Shown here piece after piece: positions 43,913 through 52,683 of a stretch of 64,000 nucleotides of DNA (positions within the stretch are counted from its first letter, which is position 1; every line of letters starts with the position of its first letter). The notes beneath the pieces are model-generated. The model saw nothing but the letters and a program-made list of their open reading frames with translations. It ran no database searches and was not told the origin of the DNA. Source of the DNA: Pseudomonas sp. GD03919 (lineage in GTDB: Bacteria; Pseudomonadota; Gammaproteobacteria; Pseudomonadales; Pseudomonadaceae); NCBI RefSeq assembly GCF_029814935.1, contig NZ_CP104582.1, positions 4,030,001-4,094,000 on the forward strand, given 5' to 3'. The position numbers and the translations under genes were made by a program.

Positions 43913-44709
43913 GGCAACACCTCCAGCATCGCCGAATGAGTCAGCGGCAGCATCCAGCGCGCCTGTCCGGTTTTCAAGCCGCCACGGCTCTGGCGATCAA
44001 TGACCCAGCCACGCGCTTCAACCTGTCGCCCCTTGAGCTTCTCCAAGGCAGGCACGTCGAACTCACCCAGCAGTTCCGGCGCCACGCGCAATACCCGACC
44101 ACCGTCGAGATCAATCCAAAGGCCGCCTCGGTTGCGCTGCACACTGGTGACCCGCCCGCCGAGCAAGGCGAAGCCTCCACCACGTAACTGGCCAGCCGCC
44201 TTCACCTGCTCGCTACGCCACACGCCAAGCCGCTTGCTGCGCGCCTGACGCTCGGCCTGCGCCTGACAGGTCACCAGCGCAGTGTTAGGTGCCACCGCGA
44301 CCATGAAGCCAAGGCCTTCGCTCAGTAGCTGCGCCTCGAGATTACGCCCCTGGCGGTCGTAAAGATGACCCAGGGTACGTCCGTAACGATCCTTGCGCGA
44401 TTCACCGTAGAGCAGGCCGACACGTCCATCGCTGGCATCGATCAACGCCTGCAGGCGGCGCTTGGCCTGCAAGGCATAGGGTTCATCACTACGCCCCTTG
44501 CGCCCAAGCTCGGGCGCGTTGATGCCGATCAGGCGAATGCTGCGCCCATCGGTCAAGCGCACGGTGTCGCCATCGACCACCTGGCGCACGGCAACCTGAG
44601 CCAGATCTGCGCGTAACGGACAGAAGGCCTGGGCCAGGCCGGCACAAAGCAAAGAAACGAAAAAGGCGCCCACCAGGGACGCCTTTTTCAGTATCACGGA
44701 GTGGCGCAT
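43909..44709 (-). CDS. Secreted thermonuclease-family (SNase-like) nuclease
   Basis: A 266-residue exported protein. A signal peptide (about residues 1-28, cut after AQA) precedes a staphylococcal nuclease-type OB-fold: VVDGDTVRL at 45-52, INAPELG at 63-69 and the catalytic Arg/Glu region near YGESRKDRYGRTLGHLY. These resemble active SNase residues (Asp, Arg, Glu). A C-terminal domain of about 90 residues (RGGLWIDLDGGRVLRVAPELL) looks like a second OB-type fold. It is cotranscribed with the M48 lipoprotein gene. Nuclease activity is likely but untested. Confidence 0.85.
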   Translation of the reverse strand: MRHSVILKKASLVGAFFVSLLCAGLAQAFCPLRADLAQVAVRQVVDGDTVRLTDGRSIRLIGINAPELGRKGRSDEPYALQAKRRLQALIDASDGRVGLLYGESRKDRYGRTLGHLYDRQGRNLEAQLLSEGLGFMVAVAPNTALVTCQAQAERQARSKRLGVWRSEQVKAAGQLRGGGFALLGGRVTSVQRNRGGLWIDLDGGRVLRVAPELLGEFDVPALEKLKGRQVEARGWVIDRQSRGGLKTGQARWMLPLTHSAMLEVLP

Positions 44710-44735
44710 GCCAGTTTCCGTTATCGTTCGGTCGC

Positions 44736-44948
44736 TTACTTGGCGCCGAATACGCCGAAGCGCTGCTTGAAGCGATCGATACGGCCGCCGGTGTCCAGCA
44801 CTTTCTGCTTACCGGTATAGAACGGGTGGCACTCGGAGCAAACGTCCAGGCTCAGGTTCTTGCCAATGGTGGAGCGGGTCTTGATCACGTTGCCGCAGGA
44901 GCAGGTGGCGTCGATCTCGACGTAGTTCGGATGGATATCGGCTTTCAT
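44736..44948 (-). CDS. rpmE: 50S ribosomal protein L31
   Basis: A 70-residue ribosomal protein of the zinc-binding (C+) form. Cysteines 16, 18, 37 and 40 are all present (CSC and CSEC). [12 protein letters not shown] is the canonical start, with GAGG before the ATG at 44948. C+ L31 is replaced by a C- paralogue under zinc limitation in many bacteria; no paralogue is in this window. Confidence 0.97.
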   Translation of the reverse strand: MKADIHPNYVEIDATCSCGNVIKTRSTIGKNLSLDVCSECHPFYTGKQKVLDTGGRIDRFKQRFGVFGAK

Positions 44949-45017
44949 CGTGCTTTCCTCAGGGTAGTCGTGCCGCCACCGGACCAATGTCAGGCACCGC
45001 ACAGAAATAGGCCGCGC

Positions 45018-45045
45018 ATCTTACCAGACGCGCAAGTCGATGCAA
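45018..45045 (-). promoter_or_regulatory. Candidate sigma-70 promoter of rpmE
   Basis: On the minus strand TTGCAT (45045-45040) and TAAGAT (45023-45018) are separated by 16 bases. The pair lies 70 bases before the rpmE ATG, in the divergent gap with priA. Confidence 0.5.
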
Positions 45046-45106
45046 GCCGCGCAAGGCGCCGGTCGTCGCGTGATAACATCGCCCGCCTGTTCGTGGAGTT
45101 TCTGGC

Positions 45107-47326
45107 TTGCCCAACCTGATCCTGCGCCTCGCCCTGCCCTCGCCGCTGCGCCGCCTGTTCGACTACCTCGCCCCCGCTGGCGTGTCGCGCAGTGCGCTGC
45201 AACCTGGCGTACGCCTGCGCGTGCCGTTCGGCCGGCGCGAGATGATCGGCGTGCTGGTGGAAGTCGGCAGCCAGAGCGAAGTCCCACTCGACAAGCTCAA
45301 GCCCGCCCTGGAACTGCTCGATGCTCGCCCCCCACTGCCAGCGCCGCTGTTCAAACTGTGCCTGTGGACGGCGCAGTACTACCAGCACAGCCTTGGCGAC
45401 ACCCTGAGCTGGGCCTTGCCCGTGCTGCTGCGCCAGGGCGAGCCGGCCGAGACCCGCCAGGAGCGTTACTGGCTGGCCAGCAAGGGCGCCAGTGTCGACG
45501 ACCCGCGCCTGGCCCGCGCACCTCGCCAGCGCGACGCACTCAAGGCACTGGCGCAACATCCGCACGGCGTCGCCCACAGCCTGCTTAGCCAACTGCAACT
45601 CAACCGCGACAGCCTGCAATTGTTGCATGAGAAGGGGCTGGTAAAGGTCGAGGTGCGCCGCACCCAGCCTCATCCCAAGCCCGCGCACTGGCTGGCGCAA
45701 CCGGAACTGCCGCTGAACGCCGAACAGCGCGCGGCGGTGAATGCCGTGGCGTCAGGCTGGGATCAGTTCAATGCCTTCCTGCTCGCCGGCGTCACCGGCA
45801 GCGGCAAGACCGAGGTTTACCTGCAACTGATCCACCAATGCCTGCAAGCCGGCAAGCAGGCCCTGGTGCTGATCCCCGAGATCAACCTCGGCCCGCAGAC
45901 CTTCGACCGTTTCGCCCGCCGCTTCAACGCACGCATCGCCCTGCTGCATTCAGCGGTCAATGATCGCGATCGCCTCGATGCCTGGCTGGCCGCGCGCGAT
46001 GGCGAGGCCGACATCATCATCGGCACGCGCTCGGCACTGTTCACGCCGATGAAGAACCCTGGGTTGATCATCGTCGACGAAGAACACGACGCCTCCTATA
46101 AACAGCAGGAAGGCCTGCGCTATCACGCCCGTGACCTGGCGCTGGTTCGCGCGCGCCAGGAAGACATACCCATCGTCCTCGGCTCGGCCACGCCCTCGCT
46201 GGAAAGCCTGCACAACGCCCACAGCGGCCGCTACGCCCTGCTCAAGCTGCCCCAGCGCGCTGGCGGCGCCAGCCAGCCGCGCTTCCTGCGCCTGGACGTG
46301 AAGAGCCGGCCGCTTGACTCGGGCATCTCCGGGCCGATGCAGCAGGCCATCGCCCAGACCCTGGCGGCCGGCCAACAGGTGCTGGTGTTCCTCAACCGTC
46401 GCGGGTTCGCCCCGACCCTGCTCTGCCACGACTGCGGCTGGCTCTCCGAGTGCCCCCGTTGCGATGCGCGCATGACCGTGCACCAGCGTTATCAGGAACT
46501 GCGCTGCCACCATTGCGGCCACGTCGAGAAGCAACCAAGCAATTGCCCGAAATGCCAGCACGTCGACCTGCGCCCGGTCGGCGCCGGCACCGAGCGCGCC
46601 GAGGAGCGCCTGGCGCTGCTGTTCCCCGATTACCCGGTGCTGCGCATCGACCGCGACAGCACCTCGCGCAAGGGCGCGATGGATCGCCTGTTCGCCACCA
46701 TCAACAAGGGCGAGCCGTGCATCCTGGTCGGCACGCAGATGCTCGCCAAGGGTCACCACTTCCCAAGGGTGACGCTGGTGTCGATCCTCGATGCCGACGG
46801 CGGGCTGTTCTCGGCGGACTTTCGCGCCAGCGAGCGCATGGCGCAGCTGATCATCCAGGTCGCTGGCCGCGCCGGGCGTGCCGAAGAACCGGGCAAGGTG
46901 ATCATCCAGAGCCACCTGGCCGACCACCCGCTGCTGGTGCAGTTGACCGAGCAGGGCTACTTCGCCTTTGCCGAACAGGCGCTGAGCGAACGGCGCAGCG
47001 CCGGCTTGCCGCCGTTCTGCCACCTGGCCCTGTTGCGCGCCGAGGCGCACAAGCCTGGCCAGGCGGAAAGCTTTCTCGATGAAGCCTGCAGCGAGGCCGA
47101 ACATCTGCTGGGCGAACTGAACCTCTCCGGCATCGAACTGCTCGGCCCGGTTCCCGCACCGATGGAACGCCGCGCCGGACGTTTTCGCGCGCAACTGTTG
47201 CTGCAGGGCAATGCCCGCGCGCCGCTGCACCGCCTGCTCAACCACTGGCTGCATGCACTGGAACACATGCCCAGCGGTCGTGCAGTGCGCTGGTCGCTGG
47301 ATGTCGACCCGATCGATCTTTTCTGA
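45107..47326 (+). CDS. priA: Primosomal replication protein N' (PriA helicase)
   Basis: A 739-residue 3'-5' helicase that restarts stalled replication forks. The 3' DNA-binding domain is N-terminal. The helicase core has Walker A GVTGSGKTE near residue 228 and DEEHDASYKQ (DEEH box). Eight cysteines for two zinc ions lie near 440-487 (CHDCGWLSECPRC ... CHHCGH ... CPKC). VLVFLNRRGFAP and LVGTQMLAKGHHFP are other helicase motifs. The start is a TTG with GGAG at 45094-45097; MPNLILRLALPSPLRRLFDY fits the family. Confidence 0.96.
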   Translation: MPNLILRLALPSPLRRLFDYLAPAGVSRSALQPGVRLRVPFGRREMIGVLVEVGSQSEVPLDKLKPALELLDARPPLPAPLFKLCLWTAQYYQHSLGDTLSWALPVLLRQGEPAETRQERYWLASKGASVDDPRLARAPRQRDALKALAQHPHGVAHSLLSQLQLNRDSLQLLHEKGLVKVEVRRTQPHPKPAHWLAQPELPLNAEQRAAVNAVASGWDQFNAFLLAGVTGSGKTEVYLQLIHQCLQAGKQALVLIPEINLGPQTFDRFARRFNARIALLHSAVNDRDRLDAWLAARDGEADIIIGTRSALFTPMKNPGLIIVDEEHDASYKQQEGLRYHARDLALVRARQEDIPIVLGSATPSLESLHNAHSGRYALLKLPQRAGGASQPRFLRLDVKSRPLDSGISGPMQQAIAQTLAAGQQVLVFLNRRGFAPTLLCHDCGWLSECPRCDARMTVHQRYQELRCHHCGHVEKQPSNCPKCQHVDLRPVGAGTERAEERLALLFPDYPVLRIDRDSTSRKGAMDRLFATINKGEPCILVGTQMLAKGHHFPRVTLVSILDADGGLFSADFRASERMAQLIIQVAGRAGRAEEPGKVIIQSHLADHPLLVQLTEQGYFAFAEQALSERRSAGLPPFCHLALLRAEAHKPGQAESFLDEACSEAEHLLGELNLSGIELLGPVPAPMERRAGRFRAQLLLQGNARAPLHRLLNHWLHALEHMPSGRAVRWSLDVDPIDLF

Positions 47327-47352
47327 GCGGTACGCTGCAAGCCTCTAAGTCA

Positions 47353-47412
47353 GTAGGGTGGGCTTCAGCCCACCAATAGCGGCCAGCCTTGGTGGGCTGA
47401 AGCCCACCCTAC
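47353..47412. repeat. Perfect 22-bp inverted repeat between priA and argS
   Basis: The arms 47353-47374 and 47391-47412 begin GTAGGGTGGGCTTCAGCC and are exact reverse complements, with a 16-base centre. This GTAGGGTGGGCTTC-type palindrome is dispersed in many gammaproteobacterial genomes. Here it is 26 bases past priA and may act as its terminator. Confidence 0.8.
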
Positions 47413-47438
47413 CCACGGAAACGCGGCACGCTTTTCCT

Positions 47439-47462
47439 TGCCGCTTGTGGCCTGCCGCTTGC
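47439..47462. repeat. Dispersed TGCCGCYTGTGGCCTGCSGC element, copy 1
   Basis: This 24-base stretch matches 59555-59578 at 21 of 24 positions. Both copies are intergenic and begin TGCCGC(T/C)TGTGGCCTGC. It lies just upstream of the likely argS -10. Confidence 0.45.
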
Positions 47463-47471
47463 TGCTGCTCT

Positions 47472-47477
47472 TATAAT
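47472..47477 (+). promoter_or_regulatory. Candidate -10 element for argS
   Basis: TATAAT lies 42 bases before the argS ATG. The nearest -35-like hexamer (TTGTGG, 47445-47450) is 21 bases away, longer than optimal. Confidence 0.45.
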
Positions 47478-47519
47478 ACGCAGTTTTCGACCAAAGCCCC
47501 AAGGCAACCCGAGCCGAAC

Positions 47520-49259
47520 ATGAAAGACAGCATTCGCCACCTGATCCAGCAAGCCCTCGACCGCCTGACCGCCGAAGGCGTGCTGCCAGCGGGCCTGACG
47601 CCGGCCATCCAGGTGGAGAACACCAAGGACAAGAGCCACGGCGACTTCGCCAGCAACATCGCCATGATGCTGGCCAAGCCGGCTGGCATGAAGCCGCGCG
47701 ACCTGGCCGAAAAGCTGATCGCAGCCTTACCGGCCGACGAGCAGATCACCAAGGTGGAAATCGCCGGTCCCGGCTTCCTCAACTTCTTCCAGAACAGTGA
47801 TGCCCTGGCCCAGCGCCTGGAAGCGGCACTGGCCGATGCCAAACTCGGCGTGCGCAAGAACGGCCCGGCGCAGCGCGTGGTGGTCGACCTGTCCGCGCCC
47901 AACCTGGCCAAGGAAATGCACGTAGGCCACCTGCGCTCGACCATCATCGGCGACGGCGTGGCACGCGTGCTGGAGTTTCTCGGCGACACGGTGATCCGCC
48001 AGAACCACGTCGGCGACTGGGGCACCCAGTTCGGCATGCTGCTGGCTTATATGCAGGAAAACCCGGCCGCCGCCGAAAGCGAGCTGGCCGACCTGGAAGG
48101 CTTCTACCGCGCCGCCAAGAAGCGCTTCGACGAATCCCCTGAGTTCGCCGACCGCGCGCGCCAGTTGGTGGTCGAGCTGCAGGCCGGTGACGCCGAGTGC
48201 CTGCGCCTGTGGCATCGCTTCAACGACATTTCCCTGTCGCACTGCCAGGCGCTGTATGACCGTCTCGGCGTCAAGCTATCCATGGCCGACGTCAAGGGCG
48301 AGAGCGCCTATAACGACGACCTGCCACAGGTGGTCGCCGACCTCGCCGCCAAGGGTTTGCTGACCGAGGACAACGGCGCCCAGTGCGTGTTCATGGACGA
48401 GTTCAAGAACGCCGAAGGCAACCCGCTGCCGCTGATCGTGCAGAAGGCGGGCGGCGGCTACCTGTACGCCACCACCGACCTGGCCGCCACCCGCTACCGC
48501 GCAGGCGTGCTCAAGGCCGACCGCGTGCTGTACTTCGTCGACCAGCGTCAGGCGCTGCACTTCCAGATGGTCTTCGCCTGTGCGCGCCTGGCCGGCTTCG
48601 TCCCGGCCAGCATGAGCCTGGAACACATGGGCTTCGGCACCATGAACGGCCCGGACGGCCGTCCGTTCAAGACCCGCGACGGCGGCACGGTGAAACTGGT
48701 GCAACTGCTCGACGAAGCCGAGCAGCGTGCCTACGAACTGGTCAAGAGCAAGAACCCGGACCTCGGCGAAGACGAGCTGCGCCAGATCGCCCGCGTAGTC
48801 GGCATCGCCTCGGTGAAATACGCCGACCTGTCCAAACACCGCACCAGCGACTACAGCTTCAACTTCGACCTGATGCTCAGCTTCGAAGGCAACACCGCCC
48901 CCTACCTGCTGTACGCCTACACCCGTGTCGCCGGCGTATTCCGTAAACTGGGCAAGGCCGTGGACGAAATCGGCGGACAAATCACCCTGGCTGCCGAGCA
49001 GGAGCAGGCTCTGGCCGCCAAACTGGCACAGTTCAACGAACTGCTGGGCAACGTCGCCGAAAAGGGTACGCCACATATCCTGTGCGCCTACCTGTACGAC
49101 CTCGCCGGGCTGTTCTCCAGCTTTTACGAGAACTGCCAGATCCTCGCTGCCGAAGATGAAGCCACGCGCAACAGCCGCCTGCGCCTGACCGCCCTGACCG
49201 GCCGCACGCTCAAGCAGGGCCTGGAGTTGCTCGGCCTGGAAACCCTGGAGCGGATGTAA
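47520..49259 (+). CDS. argS: Arginyl-tRNA synthetase
   Basis: A 579-residue class I tRNA synthetase. An N-terminal Add1 domain ([20 protein letters not shown]) precedes the catalytic core with the HIGH-equivalent HVGH at residues 134-137 in [17 protein letters not shown]. There is no canonical [20 protein letters not shown] takes its place, as in many Arg[23 protein letters not shown] and the C-terminal DALR anticodon domain follow. The ATG at 47520 is chosen over an upstream frame that crosses the palindrome. Confidence 0.97.
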   Translation: MKDSIRHLIQQALDRLTAEGVLPAGLTPAIQVENTKDKSHGDFASNIAMMLAKPAGMKPRDLAEKLIAALPADEQITKVEIAGPGFLNFFQNSDALAQRLEAALADAKLGVRKNGPAQRVVVDLSAPNLAKEMHVGHLRSTIIGDGVARVLEFLGDTVIRQNHVGDWGTQFGMLLAYMQENPAAAESELADLEGFYRAAKKRFDESPEFADRARQLVVELQAGDAECLRLWHRFNDISLSHCQALYDRLGVKLSMADVKGESAYNDDLPQVVADLAAKGLLTEDNGAQCVFMDEFKNAEGNPLPLIVQKAGGGYLYATTDLAATRYRAGVLKADRVLYFVDQRQALHFQMVFACARLAGFVPASMSLEHMGFGTMNGPDGRPFKTRDGGTVKLVQLLDEAEQRAYELVKSKNPDLGEDELRQIARVVGIASVKYADLSKHRTSDYSFNFDLMLSFEGNTAPYLLYAYTRVAGVFRKLGKAVDEIGGQITLAAEQEQALAAKLAQFNELLGNVAEKGTPHILCAYLYDLAGLFSSFYENCQILAAEDEATRNSRLRLTALTGRTLKQGLELLGLETLERM

Positions 49260-49934
49260 ATGGCCGCGCGCAAGAAGCCGGCGCCGAAACGTGGCGCCAG
49301 TCGCTATCAGGCTCCGGCGAAGAAGCCCGTACCGGGCTGGATCTGGCTGGCCTGCGGCCTGGTGGTCGGTGGCTTCTTCATGTTCCTGTTCAGCCTCGAA
49401 CCGGGCCGTGACGAAATCAAACGCGACAAGAGCGAGCAGGTGAGCAGCAGCAAGCCCGAGCCGAAGCCGACGCAACCCGAGCCGGCCAGACCCAAGTACG
49501 ACTTCTACACCCTACTGCCGGAATCCGAAGTGATCCTGCCACAGGCGCTGGAAGAAACGCCGCCGCCCGTGCCTGAGCAAAAACCGGTCACCCCGGAACA
49601 AGCCGCGAAGATCGACACCGCCCGCGCCGAAGCTGCGCTCAACGGCCAGGTGCCGCCGCCCGCGCCGCCCGTGCTGGCCAGCGCGCCGGTCACCACGCAG
49701 TTCTTCCTGCAGGCCGGCTCGTTCCGTAAGCGCGACGACGCCGACGGCCTGCGCGCGCAGATCATCCTGCTCGGCCAGAACGTACGGGTGGAAACCGGCA
49801 AGGTGCGCGAGGAGACCTGGCACCGGGTACTGGTCGGCCCCTTCGCCAGTCGCGAACAACTGGCCAGCGCGCAGAAGACCCTGGCAGCCGGCGGCTTCAG
49901 CAACCTGTTGTTACAGCAGCGTCAGGTCCGCTGA
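49260..49934 (+). CDS. SPOR-domain membrane protein (FtsN-like)
   Basis: A 224-residue bitopic protein. A basic N-terminus (MAARKKPAPKRGASRY) is followed by one transmembrane helix (WIWLACGLVVGGFFMFLF, about 23-41), a Pro/Glu-rich linker and a C-terminal SPOR domain (about 140-222) starting TQFFLQAGSFRKRDDADGLRAQ. It fits the FtsN pattern of septal peptidoglycan binding. Its ATG directly abuts the argS TAA, so the two are cotranslated. PA5052 is the likely P. aeruginosa counterpart. It also contains a YDFYTLLPE segment typical of this group. Confidence 0.9.
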   Translation: MAARKKPAPKRGASRYQAPAKKPVPGWIWLACGLVVGGFFMFLFSLEPGRDEIKRDKSEQVSSSKPEPKPTQPEPARPKYDFYTLLPESEVILPQALEETPPPVPEQKPVTPEQAAKIDTARAEAALNGQVPPPAPPVLASAPVTTQFFLQAGSFRKRDDADGLRAQIILLGQNVRVETGKVREETWHRVLVGPFASREQLASAQKTLAAGGFSNLLLQQRQVR

Positions 49935-49956
49935 TCGCCGTTTGATCCGCCGCTGG

Positions 49957-49984
49957 TTGAAAAGCCGCGGCGGGCACCCCATCT
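49957..49984 (+). promoter_or_regulatory. Sigma-32 heat-shock promoter of hslVU
   Basis: TTGAAA (49957-49962) and CCCCATCT (49977-49984) are separated by 14 bases. This is a near-perfect match to the RpoH consensus CTTGAAA-N11-15-CCCCATnT. The hslV start is 46 bases beyond the -10. Confidence 0.8.
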
Positions 49985-50030
49985 GAGTTTCCATCCGGGC
50001 AAGTTCGCCCCGCAGCGTGGAGATTCACCC

Positions 50031-50561
50031 TTGACCACCATCGTTTCAGTGCGCCGCCACGGCAAGGTCGTGATGGCTGGCGACGGCCAGGTTTCCCTCG
50101 GCAACACCGTCATGAAGGGCAACGCCAAGAAGGTGCGCCGCCTTTATCACGGCCAGGTGCTGGCCGGCTTCGCCGGCGCCACCGCTGATGCCTTCACCCT
50201 GTTCGAGCGCTTCGAGGGGCAACTGGAAAAGCATCAGGGCCACCTGGTACGCGCCGCCGTCGAACTGGCCAAGGACTGGCGTACCGACCGCAGCCTGAGC
50301 CGCCTGGAAGCCATGCTGGCCGTGGCCAACAAGGATGCCTCGCTGATCATCACCGGCAACGGCGACGTCGTCGAACCCGAAGAAGGCCTGATCGCCATGG
50401 GTTCCGGCGGCAACTTCGCCCAGGCCGCCGCGCGCGCCCTGCTGATGAAGACCGACCTCTCCGCCCTCGAAGTCGCGCAGACCGCACTCGGCATCGCCGG
50501 CGACATCTGCGTGTTCACCAATCATCACCAGACCATCGAGGAACTGGATGCCGCTGAATGA
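50031..50561 (+). CDS. hslV: HslV (ClpQ) protease subunit
   Basis: A 176-residue threonine protease that forms the dodecameric core of HslUV. After Met removal the nucleophile is Thr2 ([20 protein letters not shown]). [20 protein letters not shown] and [19 protein letters not shown] are conserved. The start is a TTG with GGAG at 50019-50022. It is the first gene of the heat-shock operon hslVU. Confidence 0.97.
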   Translation: MTTIVSVRRHGKVVMAGDGQVSLGNTVMKGNAKKVRRLYHGQVLAGFAGATADAFTLFERFEGQLEKHQGHLVRAAVELAKDWRTDRSLSRLEAMLAVANKDASLIITGNGDVVEPEEGLIAMGSGGNFAQAAARALLMKTDLSALEVAQTALGIAGDICVFTNHHQTIEELDAAE

Positions 50562-50601
50562 CGTCCGTTCTTCATACAGATTCGATAGCGAGCCCGATTC
50601 C

Positions 50602-51942
50602 ATGTCCATGACGCCCCGCGAGATCGTCCACGAACTCAACCGCCACATCATCGGCCAGGACGACGCCAAGCGCGCCGTGGCCATTGCCCTGCGCAACCGC
50701 TGGCGGCGCATGCAGCTGCCAGCCGAGCTGCGCCAGGAAGTGACGCCGAAGAACATCCTGATGATCGGTCCGACCGGCGTCGGCAAGACCGAGATCGCCC
50801 GCCGCCTGGCCAAGCTGGCCAATGCCCCGTTCCTGAAAGTCGAAGCGACCAAGTTCACCGAGGTGGGCTACGTTGGCCGCGATGTCGAATCGATCATCCG
50901 CGACCTGGCCGATGCAGCGGTGAAGATGCTCCGCGAGCAGGAGATGACCAAGGTGCGCCACCGCGCCGAGGACGCTGCCGAGGAGCGCATCCTCGACGCC
51001 CTGTTGCCGCCTGCGCGCCAGGGCTTCGGTGACGAGCCGGTGCGCAGCGAGGATTCCAACACCCGCCAGCTGTTCCGCAAGCGTCTGCGCGAAGGTCAGT
51101 TGAACGACAAGGAAATCGACATCGAAGTGGCCGACTCGCCCATGGGCGTGGAGATCATGACCCCGCCGGGCATGGAAGAGATGACCAGCCAGTTGCAAAA
51201 TCTGTTCTCCAGCATGGGCAAGGGCAAGAAGAAGAGCCGCAAGCTCAAGGTTGCCGATGCGCTGAAGCTGGTGCGCGACGAGGAAGCTGCGCGCCTGGTC
51301 AACGAGGAAGAACTCAAGGCCCGCGCCCTGGAAGCCGTCGAGCAGCACGGCATCGTCTTCATCGACGAGATAGACAAGGTCGCCAAGCGCGGCAACACCG
51401 GCGGCGCCGATGTGTCGCGCGAGGGCGTGCAACGTGATTTGCTGCCGCTGATCGAGGGCTGCACGGTCAACACCAAACTGGGCATGGTCAAGACCGACCA
51501 CATCCTGTTCATCGCCTCGGGCGCCTTCCACCTGAGCAAACCGAGCGATCTGGTGCCGGAGCTGCAGGGTCGCCTGCCGATCCGCGTCGAGCTCAAGGCG
51601 CTGAGCCCGCAGGACTTCGAACGCATCCTCAGCGAACCGCACGCCTCGCTCACCGAACAGTACAGCGCCTTGCTGAAAACCGAAGGGCTGGATATCGAGT
51701 TCGCCGAAGACGGCATCAAACGCATTGCCGAGATTGCCTGGCAGGTCAACGAGAAAACCGAGAACATCGGTGCTCGGCGCCTGCACACCCTGCTCGAACG
51801 CCTGCTGGAGGAAGTCTCCTTCACGGCCTCCGATCTGGCAGGCCAGCAGAACGGCGAAGCCATCCGTATCGACGCCGCCTACGTCAATGGCCACCTCGGC
51901 GAGCTGGCGCAGGACGAAGACCTGTCGCGTTATATTCTGTAA
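50602..51942 (+). CDS. hslU: HslU (ClpY) AAA+ unfoldase
   Basis: A 446-residue ATPase that unfolds substrates for HslV. Walker A GPTGVGKT is at residues 56-63, Walker [10 protein letters not shown] near 250, and GYVGRDVES is the pore loop. The intermediate I domain lies between about residues 110 and 240. LSRYIL at the C-terminus is the tail that docks into HslV. The ATG at 50602 gives [12 protein letters not shown]; it follows hslV by 40 bases. Confidence 0.97.
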   Translation: MSMTPREIVHELNRHIIGQDDAKRAVAIALRNRWRRMQLPAELRQEVTPKNILMIGPTGVGKTEIARRLAKLANAPFLKVEATKFTEVGYVGRDVESIIRDLADAAVKMLREQEMTKVRHRAEDAAEERILDALLPPARQGFGDEPVRSEDSNTRQLFRKRLREGQLNDKEIDIEVADSPMGVEIMTPPGMEEMTSQLQNLFSSMGKGKKKSRKLKVADALKLVRDEEAARLVNEEELKARALEAVEQHGIVFIDEIDKVAKRGNTGGADVSREGVQRDLLPLIEGCTVNTKLGMVKTDHILFIASGAFHLSKPSDLVPELQGRLPIRVELKALSPQDFERILSEPHASLTEQYSALLKTEGLDIEFAEDGIKRIAEIAWQVNEKTENIGARRLHTLLERLLEEVSFTASDLAGQQNGEAIRIDAAYVNGHLGELAQDEDLSRYIL

Positions 51943-51946
51943 CCCC

Positions 51947-52005
51947 GTAGCCCGGATGCAACCCGGGGGCGTTCACCACCACGTCCCGGATTGCATCCGG
52001 GCTAC
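51947..52005. repeat. Intergenic palindromic repeat (GTAGCCCGGATGCAA type), second copy
   Basis: Outer arms GTAGCCCGGATGCAA and TTGCATCCGGGCTAC are exact inverses. It is the same family as 14650-14712. It starts five bases past the hslU stop and may end that transcript. Confidence 0.75.
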
Positions 52006-52025
52006 ATCGTTTTCAGGAGCCGAGT

Positions 52026-52397
52026 ATGCCCATCCCCAGCGCGATCAAACTGCACAAGGCCTCGAAGACTCTGGAGCTGCGTTACGGCGAGCAGCATTAC
52101 TCGCTCAGCGCCGAGTTCCTGCGTGTACATTCGCCCTCGGCCGAAGTGCAGGGGCACGGCCAACCGATCCTGCAAACCGGCAAACTCAACGTTGGCCTGG
52201 AGCGCATCGAACCGGCCGGCAACTATGCACTGAAACTGTGCTTCGACGATGGCCATGACAGCGGTCTGTTCACCTGGGAATACCTCTACGAACTGGCCAC
52301 CCGGCAGGATCAACTCTGGGCCGACTACCTGGCGCAGCTCAGTGCTGCAGGCCAATCCCGAGACCCCAGCGAAAGCGTCGTGCGTCTGATGCTCTGA
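52026..52397 (+). CDS. DUF971 (GBBH-like N-terminal) domain protein
   Basis: A 123-residue small protein. It matches the DUF971/gamma-butyrobetaine hydroxylase N-terminal-like family: KTLELRYGEQHYSLSAEFLRVHSPSAE, then LERIEPAGNYALKLCFDDGHDSGLFTWEYLYEL. Members have a fold linked to Fe-S cluster handling in some bacteria, but function here is unknown. It commonly lies between hslU and phaC1 in Pseudomonas. AGGAG at 52014-52018 precedes the ATG. Confidence 0.85.
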   Translation: MPIPSAIKLHKASKTLELRYGEQHYSLSAEFLRVHSPSAEVQGHGQPILQTGKLNVGLERIEPAGNYALKLCFDDGHDSGLFTWEYLYELATRQDQLWADYLAQLSAAGQSRDPSESVVRLML

Positions 52398-52455
52398 AGC
52401 GCGCACACCTCGTCGCAGAGCGCTCGCCTTCCTTTCCCGCCTCATTACCCGGTAG

Positions 52456-52473
52456 TTAGAACGATTTTTCTAA
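52456..52473. promoter_or_regulatory. Probable PhaD operator upstream of phaC1
   Basis: TTAGAA-CGATTT-TTCTAA is a perfect 6-bp inverted repeat with a 6-base gap, extendable with mismatches to 8-bp half-sites. A nearly identical site precedes phaI. The layout fits the PhaD operators described for P. putida as I recall them. The leader from here to phaC1 is about 210 bases. Confidence 0.65.
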
Positions 52474-52683
52474 ACTATCGCGGCATACTTTCGCCCCATC
52501 GATCAGCTTGCCTAACGGCAAAAACTCGGGTAACCAAGGAACTGGCAGGTTCCCTGCATTTGGCCCTGCCAGATGCAATGCATGACGCGGACGCGATCCG
52601 CACCCGGCAACCCGAGCAGTACCTGGCCCCTGTTTCGCCGCGAGCGCAGCCGGTACGTGACTCAGGACATTGGAGCGTCGTAG

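Noticed and set aside
46450..47082. Arg/Pro-rich plus-strand frame within priA
   Set aside because: Out-of-frame reading of priA helicase domain; composition typical of GC-rich shadow frames.
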